A DNA stretch of 64,000 bases from Cedecea neteri NBRC 105707 = ATCC 33855 (GTDB taxonomy: Bacteria; Pseudomonadota; Gammaproteobacteria; Enterobacterales; Enterobacteriaceae): assembly GCF_001571265.1 (NCBI RefSeq), contig NZ_BCTL01000012.1, positions 1 to 64,000 on the forward strand. The letters are read 5' to 3'. The position numbers were made by a program, and so were the translations under genes. The notes beneath the pieces were generated by a model that saw only the letters and a list, made by a program, of their open reading frames with translations, made no database searches and was not told the origin of the DNA. This document shows positions 39,145 to 47,326 of this stretch, in pieces (within the stretch, counting starts at the first letter, position 1; every line of letters starts with the position of its first letter).

Positions 39145-40248
39145 TTATTCACAGTCAAACCACTTCCCGGCGCGCACCGCAGCCAGCGCAACCAGCGCCC
39201 GATCGCCCGTCAGCGTTTGCTGCTCTGCGTCGGTAAATACCGTTGGCTGACGGCGCAGCTCGAAGACGGTCAGGTCGCCGTCCAGCCCTACGGCCAGGCG
39301 GCCTTTATTTTTCAGACGTAATCCATCGGCAGCATGAACGGTCACGCAGTCGATAACCTGAGGCAATGACAGGCCAATGGAGAGGAATTTAGACATCACC
39401 GCGCCGAGTGAATGCACCGGGCCGCTGATGCGGTTGCGGCAGTAGATGTCCGAGCTGATGCTGTGCGGCAGAATGCCCTGCTGAATCGCGACACGTGCCA
39501 CGTCAAAACTAAAGCTGGCGGTGCCGTGCCCGACGTCCAGACGCACGCCGCGCTGAATAGCCTGCGCCACGGAGGCTCTCAGCTGCCCGGCCGGATTGAG
39601 AATGCGGTTTGGCTTGCCGTTGTAGCAGTGGGTGATGATATCGCCGCTGGTCAGCAGCTCAGCCACTTCATCAAGGTCCGGCGGGTTATTGCCAATGTGC
39701 ACCATCAGCGGCAAATCACCGTTTTCTTTCTGGATAGCCTTGGCGCGCACCAGCGGCGTAATGCCGTTGTCACCCACCACGCTACTGCTCATGCGTGCTT
39801 TTAAGCCCACAATAAAGTCCGGGTGGCGCTTCACCGCGCCGCGCACGGCGTCAGCGTCGATATTCGCCATATTGGACAGTTCGTTCTGGGCAATCAGCCC
39901 CACGCGGGAGATGTTCAGCAATGCATAAACTTCGGTCGTCGCGCTGCGGGTGATTTGATAGAAATCGTCGACGTCATCGGCGCCGGTACTGCCGGCATCA
40001 ACGACCGTGGTCACGCCGGTGTGAATCCCTACGCTATCAGGTTCGTCGTGGTAAATAGGGGACTTGGGGTAACAGTGAACGTGGGAGTCAATCCAGCCAG
40101 CGCTAACGTAGTATTCGCCGTTCAGCTGGCGTTCTTCAGTTGCCTCGCCGGTTATCTTGCCTAAGGCGGCAATCTTGCCGTCCTTCAGGGCGATATCGAT
40201 CACGGTATCGTCCACCAGCCGCGCCTCGCGCAGGATCAGGTCAAACAT
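39145..40248 (-). CDS. Amidohydrolase/deacetylase-family metallohydrolase
   Basis: 367-residue TIM-barrel amidohydrolase. Metal ligands are visible as DSHVHCYP, a candidate Lys in VGLKARMSS, MVHIGN, ITHCYNG and SSDIYCRN. It belongs to the dihydroorotase-like group annotated as amidohydrolase/deacetylase. In this operon it could remove an acyl group from an N-acylated amino sugar acid before DgaE acts; that is inference. It follows DUF4310 after 55 bp that include a GC hairpin, and precedes dgaE-like by 13 bp. Confidence 0.8.
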   Translation of the reverse strand: MFDLILREARLVDDTVIDIALKDGKIAALGKITGEATEERQLNGEYYVSAGWIDSHVHCYPKSPIYHDEPDSVGIHTGVTTVVDAGSTGADDVDDFYQITRSATTEVYALLNISRVGLIAQNELSNMANIDADAVRGAVKRHPDFIVGLKARMSSSVVGDNGITPLVRAKAIQKENGDLPLMVHIGNNPPDLDEVAELLTSGDIITHCYNGKPNRILNPAGQLRASVAQAIQRGVRLDVGHGTASFSFDVARVAIQQGILPHSISSDIYCRNRISGPVHSLGAVMSKFLSIGLSLPQVIDCVTVHAADGLRLKNKGRLAVGLDGDLTVFELRRQPTVFTDAEQQTLTGDRALVALAAVRAGKWFDCE

Positions 40249-40303
40249 ATTTTTCTCCTTAACTGGCGGGCGAGCCGCAGCCCGTCCGCCCTGGAAATAC
40301 TGC

Positions 40304-40945
40304 TTACAACGCTACCGGGAAGATCGAGCCTAAAATCATTGCACCGAGGATCGCCCCGCCAGTGATCGGTTTGCCCCAGAGGTAAAACAGCAGAGAACCC
40401 ACCAACGAGCCGATGCCGATGGGAATCGAAGCCGTCATGGCGCTGAGGATAATCAACGGCCCGAGGAAGCGGCCGGAGGCGTTACCCGCGCCCATCATGA
40501 CGTCCGCCCCGTAGGTGGAGTCGCTCTGGTTGATGGTGAACTTACGCGCCAGAATGATGATGTAGCCAATGGCCAAACCAATCACCAGGCCGGTGACCAG
40601 CGAAGCGCCAAAGTTAGCGACCGGGAAAACAAAACCCGCGCCCAGCAGGAGCGCCGGAACGCCGAGGCCTACGCCGGTTTGAATCGCCCCGCCGATATCC
40701 AGGATCCCCACCAGGGAGCCTTCGATGATACGGGCAAACAGGAAGCTGGCACCGAACGCCGCCACCGCGCCGTAAACGCCGGTATCAATCCCTGACTTCA
40801 GCATCGCCACGAAGGCCACTTCGTTAAAAGCGCCGATGCCATACAGGTAGTACATGTGTGTCCCGGCAAACACGCCGGAGGAGAGCAGGCCAACAAAGAT
40901 TGGGAATGACCAGTCCGCGTACCAAAAGCCTTTATTCTGTTCCAT
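40304..40945 (-). CDS. DUF4310 membrane protein
   Basis: 213-residue, Gly-rich, very hydrophobic protein with about six membrane spans (LLSSGVFAGTHMYYLYGIGAFNE; GVGLGVPALLLGAGFVFPVANFG). It fits the DUF4310 family, always found with DUF4311, DUF4312 and the SFCGS protein. Function not established; likely one half of a two-subunit membrane permease with the next protein. 11 bp separate it from DUF4311. Confidence 0.75.
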   Translation of the reverse strand: MEQNKGFWYADWSFPIFVGLLSSGVFAGTHMYYLYGIGAFNEVAFVAMLKSGIDTGVYGAVAAFGASFLFARIIEGSLVGILDIGGAIQTGVGLGVPALLLGAGFVFPVANFGASLVTGLVIGLAIGYIIILARKFTINQSDSTYGADVMMGAGNASGRFLGPLIILSAMTASIPIGIGSLVGSLLFYLWGKPITGGAILGAMILGSIFPVAL

Positions 40946-40956
40946 GCGTTATCCCC

Positions 40957-41733
40957 TTATTTGCCGCTCAGCGAGTTATGCAGCAGATCCAGCCAGTTCG
41001 GCACGGTCATGTGGAAAGACTCGATCATCTTCATGTCGAACCCGCGGAAGAAGGCACTCAGAACAAAGAGGGCAACGATTGCCGTCATCATCACTTTGGT
41101 AACGCGGTGCCAGCCGCTTTCTTCAACGCCTTTACCGATCAGGATGCCGAGCACCAGACCCGGTACGGCGTTGCCCATGATCAGCTGCGCTGCGCCGCCG
41201 AAAATGGTTGCCCAGAAACCGGATTTTTTGCCCGCGTCGATAGCCGCCAGCCAGAAAATAACCGGCATCACGGTGTTCACCAGCAGGTTAGCCGCTGGCA
41301 CCAGCACTTTGACTGCCGTGACCTGCAGCGCAGCCGGCACCGCAGAGGCCGTAGAGTTCAGGAACGCCACCACGATCATGCCGATGATGCCGCAGGCGAT
41401 AGCCATTTTTTTCGGGTCGTGGAGGGTTTCCGCCACGTTGCGGTTCTTCACCATCAGTGCCGCCGCACCCCAGTTAGGGATGATGCGGTGGTCAACGTCC
41501 TGGGTGAATGCACCCGCAGCAACGGAAGATGCCCAGGCGTTGAAGAAGAAGCCGAGACCAAAGGAGAAGTGAGAAGCCGGGTCCCCTTCACAGGAGTTCA
41601 GCTCGCCGAGTGTACGAAATGCGCCCATGCCCTGAGAGGTTGGCGCATGGAACATACGCGCGGCCCCGGCACCAACGCCCACACCGACGAGGCCGCCGAT
41701 AATGAGTGATTTGAATAATATGATTAAGAACAT
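40957..41733 (-). CDS. DUF4311 membrane protein
   Basis: 258-residue membrane protein with seven or so spans. Gly-rich first helix (IIGGLVGVGVGAGAARMFHAP), a conserved soluble loop with LNSCEGDPASHFSFGLGFFFNAW, and a C-terminal FHMTVPNWLDLL. It fits DUF4311. With DUF4310 it could form the translocation part of an uptake system; there is no similarity to known PTS EIIC/EIID that I can see. Confidence 0.75.
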   Translation of the reverse strand: MFLIILFKSLIIGGLVGVGVGAGAARMFHAPTSQGMGAFRTLGELNSCEGDPASHFSFGLGFFFNAWASSVAAGAFTQDVDHRIIPNWGAAALMVKNRNVAETLHDPKKMAIACGIIGMIVVAFLNSTASAVPAALQVTAVKVLVPAANLLVNTVMPVIFWLAAIDAGKKSGFWATIFGGAAQLIMGNAVPGLVLGILIGKGVEESGWHRVTKVMMTAIVALFVLSAFFRGFDMKMIESFHMTVPNWLDLLHNSLSGK

Positions 41734-41757
41734 GAGTCTGCCCTTGTTAGTGTTATT

Positions 41758-42054
41758 TTATTGTGCGACGAAATCTACCTCATCGAGGTTAAGAGCCGTC
41801 ACGTTGACGGAAACATCCAGCTCCACGCTGTAGCTCCGCCTTTCCCGGCGCAGGAAGAAGAACAGAAAAGCTTCTTTGCGCACCCTGACCTGCGCCTGAA
41901 CAACCTGCACATCCTGTGGCTCAATGCGCAGAAGAATGTGGTTGGTGGATTTGAGCACCGTGCCCTGAACGTGGTTCAGGGCGTCGGAGAAGGCTTTGGC
42001 TTTGGTATCGCCGCGCCCGCTGACTCGCACCGTAGTTGCGAATTTCTCTTTCAT
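41758..42054 (-). CDS. DUF4312 small protein
   Basis: 98 residues, soluble apart from a short aromatic run (KEAFLFFFLRRER). It fits the DUF4312 family and contains VSGRGDTKAKAFSDALNHVQ near the start. It is always linked with the membrane pair downstream. Role unknown; size and position suggest a cytoplasmic regulatory or coupling subunit. Confidence 0.7.
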   Translation of the reverse strand: MKEKFATTVRVSGRGDTKAKAFSDALNHVQGTVLKSTNHILLRIEPQDVQVVQAQVRVRKEAFLFFFLRRERRSYSVELDVSVNVTALNLDEVDFVAQ

Positions 42055-42056
42055 AC

Positions 42057-42419
42057 TCAGTTGCCGTACTTCTTGTTCCAGGCCAGCACCAGGCGCTCGC
42101 CCAGTTCTTCTTTGTCCATAAAGCCAAAGCCAAGCACGTTGTTGCCTTCATTAATCGCCGTCACGCCTTCATCAACGGAGCGCATGCCGTATTTAGCTTT
42201 GTAGCCGTGTTTGGTTTGTGCGGTGATAGCGCCCGCGCCGCCGCTGCCGCAGAAGGAAATACCAAAAGTGGCGTTTTCTGCTTTCATTACGTCGCCCAGC
42301 TTCATGTCGGCGGCGACGCCTGGAATAACCACGGCGCGACCGCCCGCTTTTTCGATCCCTGCTGCAACTTTCTGGCCTTTGCCCAGACGGTCACCAATCA
42401 CTACGGTAATTTGTTCCAT
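42057..42419 (-). CDS. Glycine-rich SFCGS-family protein
   Basis: 120-residue cytosolic protein whose centre carries the name-giving motif SFCGS (residues 55-59, FGISFCGSGGAGA). The N-terminus ITVVIGDRLGKGQKVAAGI looks like a small Rossmann-type or EIIB-like fold, so Cys57 may be a functional cysteine. It resembles in style the DUF2620 protein YhfU of the E. coli yhf cluster. ATG 42419 follows AGGAG by 7-8 nt. 2 bp separate it from the DUF4312 gene. Confidence 0.7.
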   Translation of the reverse strand: MEQITVVIGDRLGKGQKVAAGIEKAGGRAVVIPGVAADMKLGDVMKAENATFGISFCGSGGAGAITAQTKHGYKAKYGMRSVDEGVTAINEGNNVLGFGFMDKEELGERLVLAWNKKYGN

Positions 42420-42436
42420 TTTTTTCTCCTGATGAT

Positions 42437-42739
42437 TCAAAGATTGTCTTTCGCCACTTCGAAATGCACTGACAGCAACCACGCTTCTTCTACCGGCAGA
42501 TTCCCGAACTGATCGACCACCGCTTGCGCCATTTCCATCGACTCGGCGGAGATCTCCTCGAACAAGCTCTCTTCCACTTCTGGTAACGGCTCCCCGGTGA
42601 GAGAGCGATGAATCATCGCCTTCACGTGGGAGGCCAGCATTTGTTCCTGTACCGCGTTAGGCGTGATGTGCTTACTTTTGAACAGCGCGTAAATAAAATC
42701 CTGAATACGCGTCGTTAATTCCTCGGCTTCATTAACCAT
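42437..42739 (-). CDS. Stand-alone PRD-domain protein
   Basis: 100-residue PTS regulation domain protein without any DNA-binding part, as in YhfY. Candidate phosphorylatable His residues lie in LASHVKAMIHRSL and LLSVHFEVAK. ATG 42739 is preceded by GGAG at 5 nt; the open frame upstream has no coding character. First gene of the operon. It may transmit PTS state to the large regulator at 34.1 kb or to the transport proteins. Confidence 0.75.
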   Translation of the reverse strand: MVNEAEELTTRIQDFIYALFKSKHITPNAVQEQMLASHVKAMIHRSLTGEPLPEVEESLFEEISAESMEMAQAVVDQFGNLPVEEAWLLSVHFEVAKDNL

Positions 42740-43193
42740 TACCGCTCCGTTATTCACCCTGGGTACCTCGTTAACTAATCTGTTTTTTAAACTACGTGGC
42801 GGGGTGGAAGGTTTGTAGCGAGTTGTTTTCCACTTCGAAGTGGAAATTGGCGAGGCAATAGTGATCTGTTCCACATAAAGGCCCGGAACGACGGTTTTAC
42901 GCTGGCTTACCGTGAATCTGGTCACATAACCGAGTGATAAAAGGTCCGTTTTCCAGCGGCCCTTTTTGTTCGAAAGTGTGATGGGAGGACAGTTTTGCGG
43001 TCATTATTGGCGTTGCTTATGGCAAAGGAATCGACGTTCACGAGGCATTACGCAAAAACAAAAGCGGGAGATAGAAAAGAAGTCAGGCGCGCTTTAGGCT
43101 GATTTTCGCCTGGTTTTGCCACCAGCATCGGCAATAAAAATTAGCTTATAAGGCAATTTAATTGCTATGTTAACCTCGTCAGGGAGTGACCGT
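42740..43193. promoter_or_regulatory. Operon control region with palindrome and attenuator-like hairpin
   Basis: This 454-bp gap has a perfect 20-bp palindrome at 42827-42846 (arms TTTCCACTTC and GAAGTGGAAA) 87 bp before the PRD gene. There is also a minus-strand stem at 42939-42966 followed by TTTTATC, which could be an attenuator or the end of an upstream transcript. The palindrome fits a binding site for the MtlR-like activator. A GCAAT-TTA-ATTGC inverted repeat at 43153-43165 lies before the toxin gene on the other side. No gene is evident in the rest. Confidence 0.5.
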
Positions 43194-43517
43194 ATGTTTA
43201 GCGTTCAATTGCACGTGGATGTCTTCAATGAAATAACCGAATTGCCTCCCGTCGTTCAGGCAAAAATGCTGCGTCTGATTGATAAAATTAAACAAAATGC
43301 GACATCGCTGCGTGAGCCTGATAGCAAACCCTTAGGCAATGGGCTGTTTGAAATAAGGACGATGGGGACCCATATCGCACGGGGGCTTTACGTCTACCAA
43401 AAAGGACGAGTTATTTATCTTTTACGGGTTTTTGTTAAGAAAACGGCAAAAACACCAACTGAGGAAATCAGGCTGGCTTTTCAACGACTAGAGGAGATGC
43501 TCAATGAAAAAGAGTAA
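43194..43517 (+). CDS. HigB/RelE-like toxin (phage Gp49-like)
   Basis: 107-residue protein of the RelE/HigB type (phage-derived Gp49-like subgroup), which would cut mRNA on the ribosome. Characteristic run: SKPLGNGLFEIRTMGTHIARGLYVYQKGRVIYLLRVFVKKTAKTP. ATG 43194 follows AGGGAG by 7 nt; an earlier ATG at 43167 would overlap the inverted repeat. Toxin-first order with a 14-bp overlap into the antitoxin gene is typical of HigBA. Confidence 0.85.
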   Translation: MFSVQLHVDVFNEITELPPVVQAKMLRLIDKIKQNATSLREPDSKPLGNGLFEIRTMGTHIARGLYVYQKGRVIYLLRVFVKKTAKTPTEEIRLAFQRLEEMLNEKE

Positions 43518-43791
43518 AAGTATCGACTGGGAAAAAGCGCGTGCAGACCTGCTAACCAATCCCGAAGTCCAGGCCGCCTATGAAGCCGAAGAGCGTAAGC
43601 TGCGTCTGCAGGCAATGCTTGCGGAATGGCGCAGCCATGAAGGGCTAACACGCGCACAGGTTGCCGAACGTATGGGCGTCACCCCGCCAACGGTCTCTCG
43701 TATGGAAGCCAATATTATCAAAGCCAGTATTGAAACTGTTGTCCGCTATGCAAAAGCCTGCGGCGTCAAACATCCAAAGATTATCCTCTAA
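43504..43791 (+). CDS. HigA-like XRE-family antitoxin
   Basis: 95-residue antitoxin with a helix-turn-helix at about 45-90 (LTRAQVAERMGVTPPTVSRME). It should neutralise the upstream toxin and repress the pair by binding the inverted repeat at 43153-43165. Its stop codon TAA shares one base with the mdcR start (TAATG), so the pair is translationally joined to the malonate regulator, an unusual link. Confidence 0.85.
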   Translation: MKKSKSIDWEKARADLLTNPEVQAAYEAEERKLRLQAMLAEWRSHEGLTRAQVAERMGVTPPTVSRMEANIIKASIETVVRYAKACGVKHPKIIL

Positions 43792-44729
43792 TGAAAATCG
43801 ACGCTGAAATCACCTTCCGTAAGCTTGAGATCTTTATGGAGTTTATGGAGAAAGGGAACATTGCTCGTACCGCCGAAGCGCTGGGTATTAGCGGGGTTAG
43901 CGTGCATCGCGCGCTGCATACGCTAGAAGAAGGCGTGCGTTGCCCGCTGTTTATCCATAAAGGGCGTAATCTGGTGCCGCTGGAATCTGCACTCACCCTG
44001 CTGGAACACTGCAAAGAAGTGGTGGCGCTGATGACGCGCGGCATCGATGAAACCCGTCAGGCAGCGGGCGTTGGCCAAGGGCGATTGCGCATCGGCACCC
44101 TCTATTCTCTGACGCTCGAAACCGTTCCGAAACTGATCATGGGCATGAAACTGAGACGGCCAGAGCTGGAAATGGACCTCACCATGGGCTCAAATCAGGT
44201 GCTGCTGAATATGCTGGAAGACGGCGTGCTGGACGCCATCCTGATTTCTATTTCCGAAGGCGAAGTCGATCGCTCAAGGCTGGAAGTCCTGCCGATGTTC
44301 CGGGACGATATTTTCCTCGCCGCCCCGGCCAGCTTCCCGCTCGACACCAACCACCCGGCAGATCTACGTGAGTTCCACGGTGAGAAGTTTGTTTCGCTCG
44401 CGGAAGGCTTTGCTACCTACGCGGGCTTTCAGGAAGCCTTTAGCGTCGCCGGTTTCGAGCCGGAAATCGTCACCAGGGTAAACGACATTTTCTCGATGGT
44501 CAGCCTGGTACAGGCGGGCGTCGGGCTAACGTTGATGCCCGGCAGAATGAAGAAAGTGTATGAAAATTCGGTGCAGCTTTTAAGGCTTGCCGAGCAGTAC
44601 CAGATGAAGCAGACCATCGCTATCGTCTTCGCCCGTAATCGTGAACTTGATCCGAACCTGCTGGCGCTGGCCGCCGAGGGGCGCATGTACGCCCGCTCGT
44701 TTATCGATACGCCTAACGCGCCGCCTTAG
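43791..44729 (+). CDS. mdcR: LysR-type malonate operon regulator MdcR
   Basis: 312-residue LysR-type regulator close to Klebsiella MdcR, which activates mdc genes in response to malonate. The HTH is at about 10-70 (FRKLEIFMEFMEKGNIARTAEALGIS is in LysR register), followed by the effector domain. It starts inside the antitoxin stop codon and its 3' end overlaps mdcH, on the other strand, by 17 bp. No separate promoter region is available upstream, so it may be read from the toxin-antitoxin promoter or from one inside those genes. Confidence 0.88.
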   Translation: MKIDAEITFRKLEIFMEFMEKGNIARTAEALGISGVSVHRALHTLEEGVRCPLFIHKGRNLVPLESALTLLEHCKEVVALMTRGIDETRQAAGVGQGRLRIGTLYSLTLETVPKLIMGMKLRRPELEMDLTMGSNQVLLNMLEDGVLDAILISISEGEVDRSRLEVLPMFRDDIFLAAPASFPLDTNHPADLREFHGEKFVSLAEGFATYAGFQEAFSVAGFEPEIVTRVNDIFSMVSLVQAGVGLTLMPGRMKKVYENSVQLLRLAEQYQMKQTIAIVFARNRELDPNLLALAAEGRMYARSFIDTPNAPP

Positions 44730-45621
44730 TTTTTTCCGCAAGATGAACGATGGCCGCCACGCTATTCTGTTCGCGGCAGACGGTGATTCCTTCCCGAAAC
44801 GCCTGCCGTGTCAGGCCCGAAAGTACGCTGCCCGGCGGCATTTCAATAGCCAGACGAACGTCGCGCTCGTTGGCGGCAACCATCGCCTCTCGCCAGCGCA
44901 CCGTCCGCGCCATGTTGAGCGCCAGATCTTCGGCAATTTGTTCCGGCAGCCAAAGCACGCGGCCCGTGCTGCCGCTGAGATAAGCGCAGGACGGGCGGCT
45001 CAATGCCACATCGGCAAACGCCTGCTTAAGCTGCTGTGCGGGTTCATTCAGCAGCGCACAATGGGACGGCACGCTAACCGCTAATTGGCGAGCTTTTTGC
45101 GCCCCCTGCTCCAGCGCCCGGTGTGCCACCTCCGCCATAGCCTGCTCGCTCCCGGCAATGACGATTTGCTGCTCGGCATTGATATTCGCAATATAGGTTC
45201 CGCTCCCCGCCACCAGAGCTTCAACCTGCTCAAGACGCAGCCCTACGATGGCCGTTAAGCCGTAACCTTCTGGGTAAGCCTGTTCCATCAGGTCGCCACG
45301 AAGCGCCACCAGCCGCAGGGCATCGGAAAAACTGATGACGCCAGCCATCACCGCGGCCGGAAACGCACCGATAGACAGGCCGCTGACCATGTCCGGCTTC
45401 ACGCCATTACGCTCAAGCTCCTGCGCCCAGGCCACGCCTGCGATTAGCAGGCAAAGCTGCACGGCGCGGGTATGCTTCAGCGCGGCAGCGCTATCCAACT
45501 GGTCTGCTTCATCGCCTAAAACCGCCCTTACCTGCACCATGATGGCATCACGCTCGGGTAAATTTTGCAGCATGTCCGCCCGCTGCGTTCCCTGCCCGGG
45601 AAAGGTAAAAAGTATCTTCAT
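44713..45621 (-). CDS. mdcH: Malonate decarboxylase malonyl transacylase MdcH
   Basis: 302-residue malonyl-CoA:ACP-type transacylase that loads malonyl onto the MdcC prosthetic group. FabD-like motifs: FPGQGTQR at the start, and GLSIGAF around the nucleophile Ser83 (GHSxG in FabD). Last gene of the mdc operon; it overlaps mdcG by 4 bp and runs into the 3' end of mdcR on the opposite strand. Confidence 0.92.
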   Translation of the reverse strand: MKILFTFPGQGTQRADMLQNLPERDAIMVQVRAVLGDEADQLDSAAALKHTRAVQLCLLIAGVAWAQELERNGVKPDMVSGLSIGAFPAAVMAGVISFSDALRLVALRGDLMEQAYPEGYGLTAIVGLRLEQVEALVAGSGTYIANINAEQQIVIAGSEQAMAEVAHRALEQGAQKARQLAVSVPSHCALLNEPAQQLKQAFADVALSRPSCAYLSGSTGRVLWLPEQIAEDLALNMARTVRWREAMVAANERDVRLAIEMPPGSVLSGLTRQAFREGITVCREQNSVAAIVHLAEKTKAAR

Positions 45622-46238
45622 CCGTTATCCTCCGGCTGCCAGGGATTAACCACAAGCTGCGGTCCCTGATTGGTTTTCAGCAGCACGCGCTTTTCCCTTA
45701 GCCATTCCGCCAGCGCAAACGCGCCGTAGGGCGTTTCGATTTGCGTATCGGCCCGGCAAAGCAGCTTCTCGGTCAGGCGCTGCCATTCTGCCAGCGCCTC
45801 TTTTGCTATCGGCTGTGGGCAGCGGATCAGCAAATCCAGGTCGCTCGCGGCATGCATCACCGGCACTTCGGTTGCCAGCGCATAGCCTACGCTCCCGGTA
45901 ATGCCCCAGCGCCATGCCCACGGGCGGCTTGCCAGTTGAATCGCCCCCTGCACCGGCGGCATGGAAACAAACGGGGAACTGAGCAGCAGGTCACGGCTGG
46001 ATAATGCCTCCGGGCTGACGACGCGCTTCACGCTCGCCGGATTAACCCAACCTGCCGCTCGCTGATCGCGCCGCATTCCTCGCACGCCTACCGGAATACG
46101 TCCGTCATGCTCGACATCACGCCGCACCACCACCGGCAGCGCAGGGCGCCACTGGCTTGTGACCCACTCCTCGTTAGCACCTTCCAGCGCTTCGCGGTCA
46201 GAGAGCCAAAGGAGATCGTGGGGGCGTAATGTCGGCAT
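45618..46238 (-). CDS. mdcG: Phosphoribosyl-dephospho-CoA transferase MdcG
   Basis: 206-residue nucleotidyltransferase-like enzyme that attaches the 2'-(5''-triphosphoribosyl)-3'-dephospho-CoA group to Ser25 of MdcC. The start is MPTLRPHDLLWL, and the likely metal-binding Asp pair is in ASDLDLLIRC. It is 3 bp after mdcF and overlaps mdcH. Confidence 0.92.
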   Translation of the reverse strand: MPTLRPHDLLWLSDREALEGANEEWVTSQWRPALPVVVRRDVEHDGRIPVGVRGMRRDQRAAGWVNPASVKRVVSPEALSSRDLLLSSPFVSMPPVQGAIQLASRPWAWRWGITGSVGYALATEVPVMHAASDLDLLIRCPQPIAKEALAEWQRLTEKLLCRADTQIETPYGAFALAEWLREKRVLLKTNQGPQLVVNPWQPEDNG

Positions 46239-46241
46239 TAT

Positions 46242-47201
46242 TTAAAGTCCTGAAGTCAGAGTAATAAACAGCGGTAGCGACAGGATAGAGAGTACCGAGC
46301 TTAGCAACAACACGGCTTCAGCATCCGGCGACTGCACACCAAAACGGTTGCCAAAGACCACGCCAAAGAAGCCGGCGGCCAGGGCAATCATCAGGATGGA
46401 AGTAATCGCAACCGGGCCGGTCAGACCAAGCGCCAGCACGATGCCCCAAGCGATGAATGGCTGAATCAGCAGCTTGGTAACGGTCGCGGCGATCACCATG
46501 GTGTTGATCTGCAGCTTGCGGGCCGACAGGATCACCCCGGTCAGGAACAGCGCAGCGGCAGTAGCAGCGAGGCCCAGCGGTTTAATAGAGGCCAGCAGCA
46601 GGTCAGGCATACGGATCCCGATAGCCGACAGCACAACCCCAAGCAATGGCCCCCAGACGATAGGTTTTTTCACCGAACGCCACATCAGCACCGGCAGCAT
46701 CGCCAGCGTTGAGCCGCTGTTTTCACCGTCCGCACGTGCTTTTTCACGCTCAAGAATCAGCAGGCAGAACGGCGTCATCAGGACGGAACCGCAGGCAATC
46801 GACACCGCCACGGAAAGCGAAGTCGAAGAGCCTTCACCGAGCACGCTGCCTAAAATTGGCAGGCCGAGTGCGGCATAGTTAGGCAGCGCCACGGTAAGCG
46901 TCAGCACGGCGGCATCCTGCGGTGACTTTTTAAATACGCTGGTCGCCAGGAAGTAAATCGCCGCGTAGGTAATCCACATCGCAAGCACCAGCACCACAAT
47001 CAGCGGTGACTGCTGAACAATGCCAAGCCACGGCGTTTGAACGGTCGCGCTAAACAGCGCGGCGGGTAGAGCAAAGTCCATGACAAAAATGTTTAACAGC
47101 GAGACATTTTTGTTATCGACCATTTTCGCTTTGCCGGCGAAAAATCCCAGCAGCATGATGACAAAAATAGGGGCCAGAGCATGAACGATCACGTAAGTCA
47201 T
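46242..47201 (-). CDS. mdcF: Malonate transporter MdcF (AEC family)
   Basis: 319-residue auxin-efflux-carrier-family protein with about ten membrane spans, the malonate uptake protein of this operon. Patterns: PIFVIMLLGFFAGKAK near the start and ALPNYAALGLPILG in the middle. ATG 47201 is preceded by AAGGTG at 5 nt; an upstream TTG has no ribosome site. A 125-bp gap with a stable hairpin separates it from mdcE. Confidence 0.9.
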   Translation of the reverse strand: MTYVIVHALAPIFVIMLLGFFAGKAKMVDNKNVSLLNIFVMDFALPAALFSATVQTPWLGIVQQSPLIVVLVLAMWITYAAIYFLATSVFKKSPQDAAVLTLTVALPNYAALGLPILGSVLGEGSSTSLSVAVSIACGSVLMTPFCLLILEREKARADGENSGSTLAMLPVLMWRSVKKPIVWGPLLGVVLSAIGIRMPDLLLASIKPLGLAATAAALFLTGVILSARKLQINTMVIAATVTKLLIQPFIAWGIVLALGLTGPVAITSILMIALAAGFFGVVFGNRFGVQSPDAEAVLLLSSVLSILSLPLFITLTSGL

Positions 47202-47273
47202 AACTTCACCTTGAGTCAATAAAGAGAGTTAGCACGGTCGCGATATTTATTATTTTCGGACGTTTGTTTTACT

Positions 47274-47295
47274 CAGGCACGGCGTACCGTGCCTG
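47274..47295 (-). promoter_or_regulatory. Intercistronic hairpin between mdcE and mdcF
   Basis: Perfect 9-bp stem CAGGCACGG/CCGTGCCTG with a CGTA loop (47274-47282, 47287-47295) and no T-run behind it on the minus strand. It may protect the mdcABCDE message or lower expression of mdcFGH. Confidence 0.5.
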
Positions 47296-47326
47296 GCTAT
47301 AGAGTCCGGCAGGTTTGTCTTTTTTA

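Noticed and set aside
43019-43099. Short frame starting MAKESTFTRHY before the toxin gene
   Set aside because: Only 26 codons, without a good ribosome site, and it lies in a likely regulatory region.
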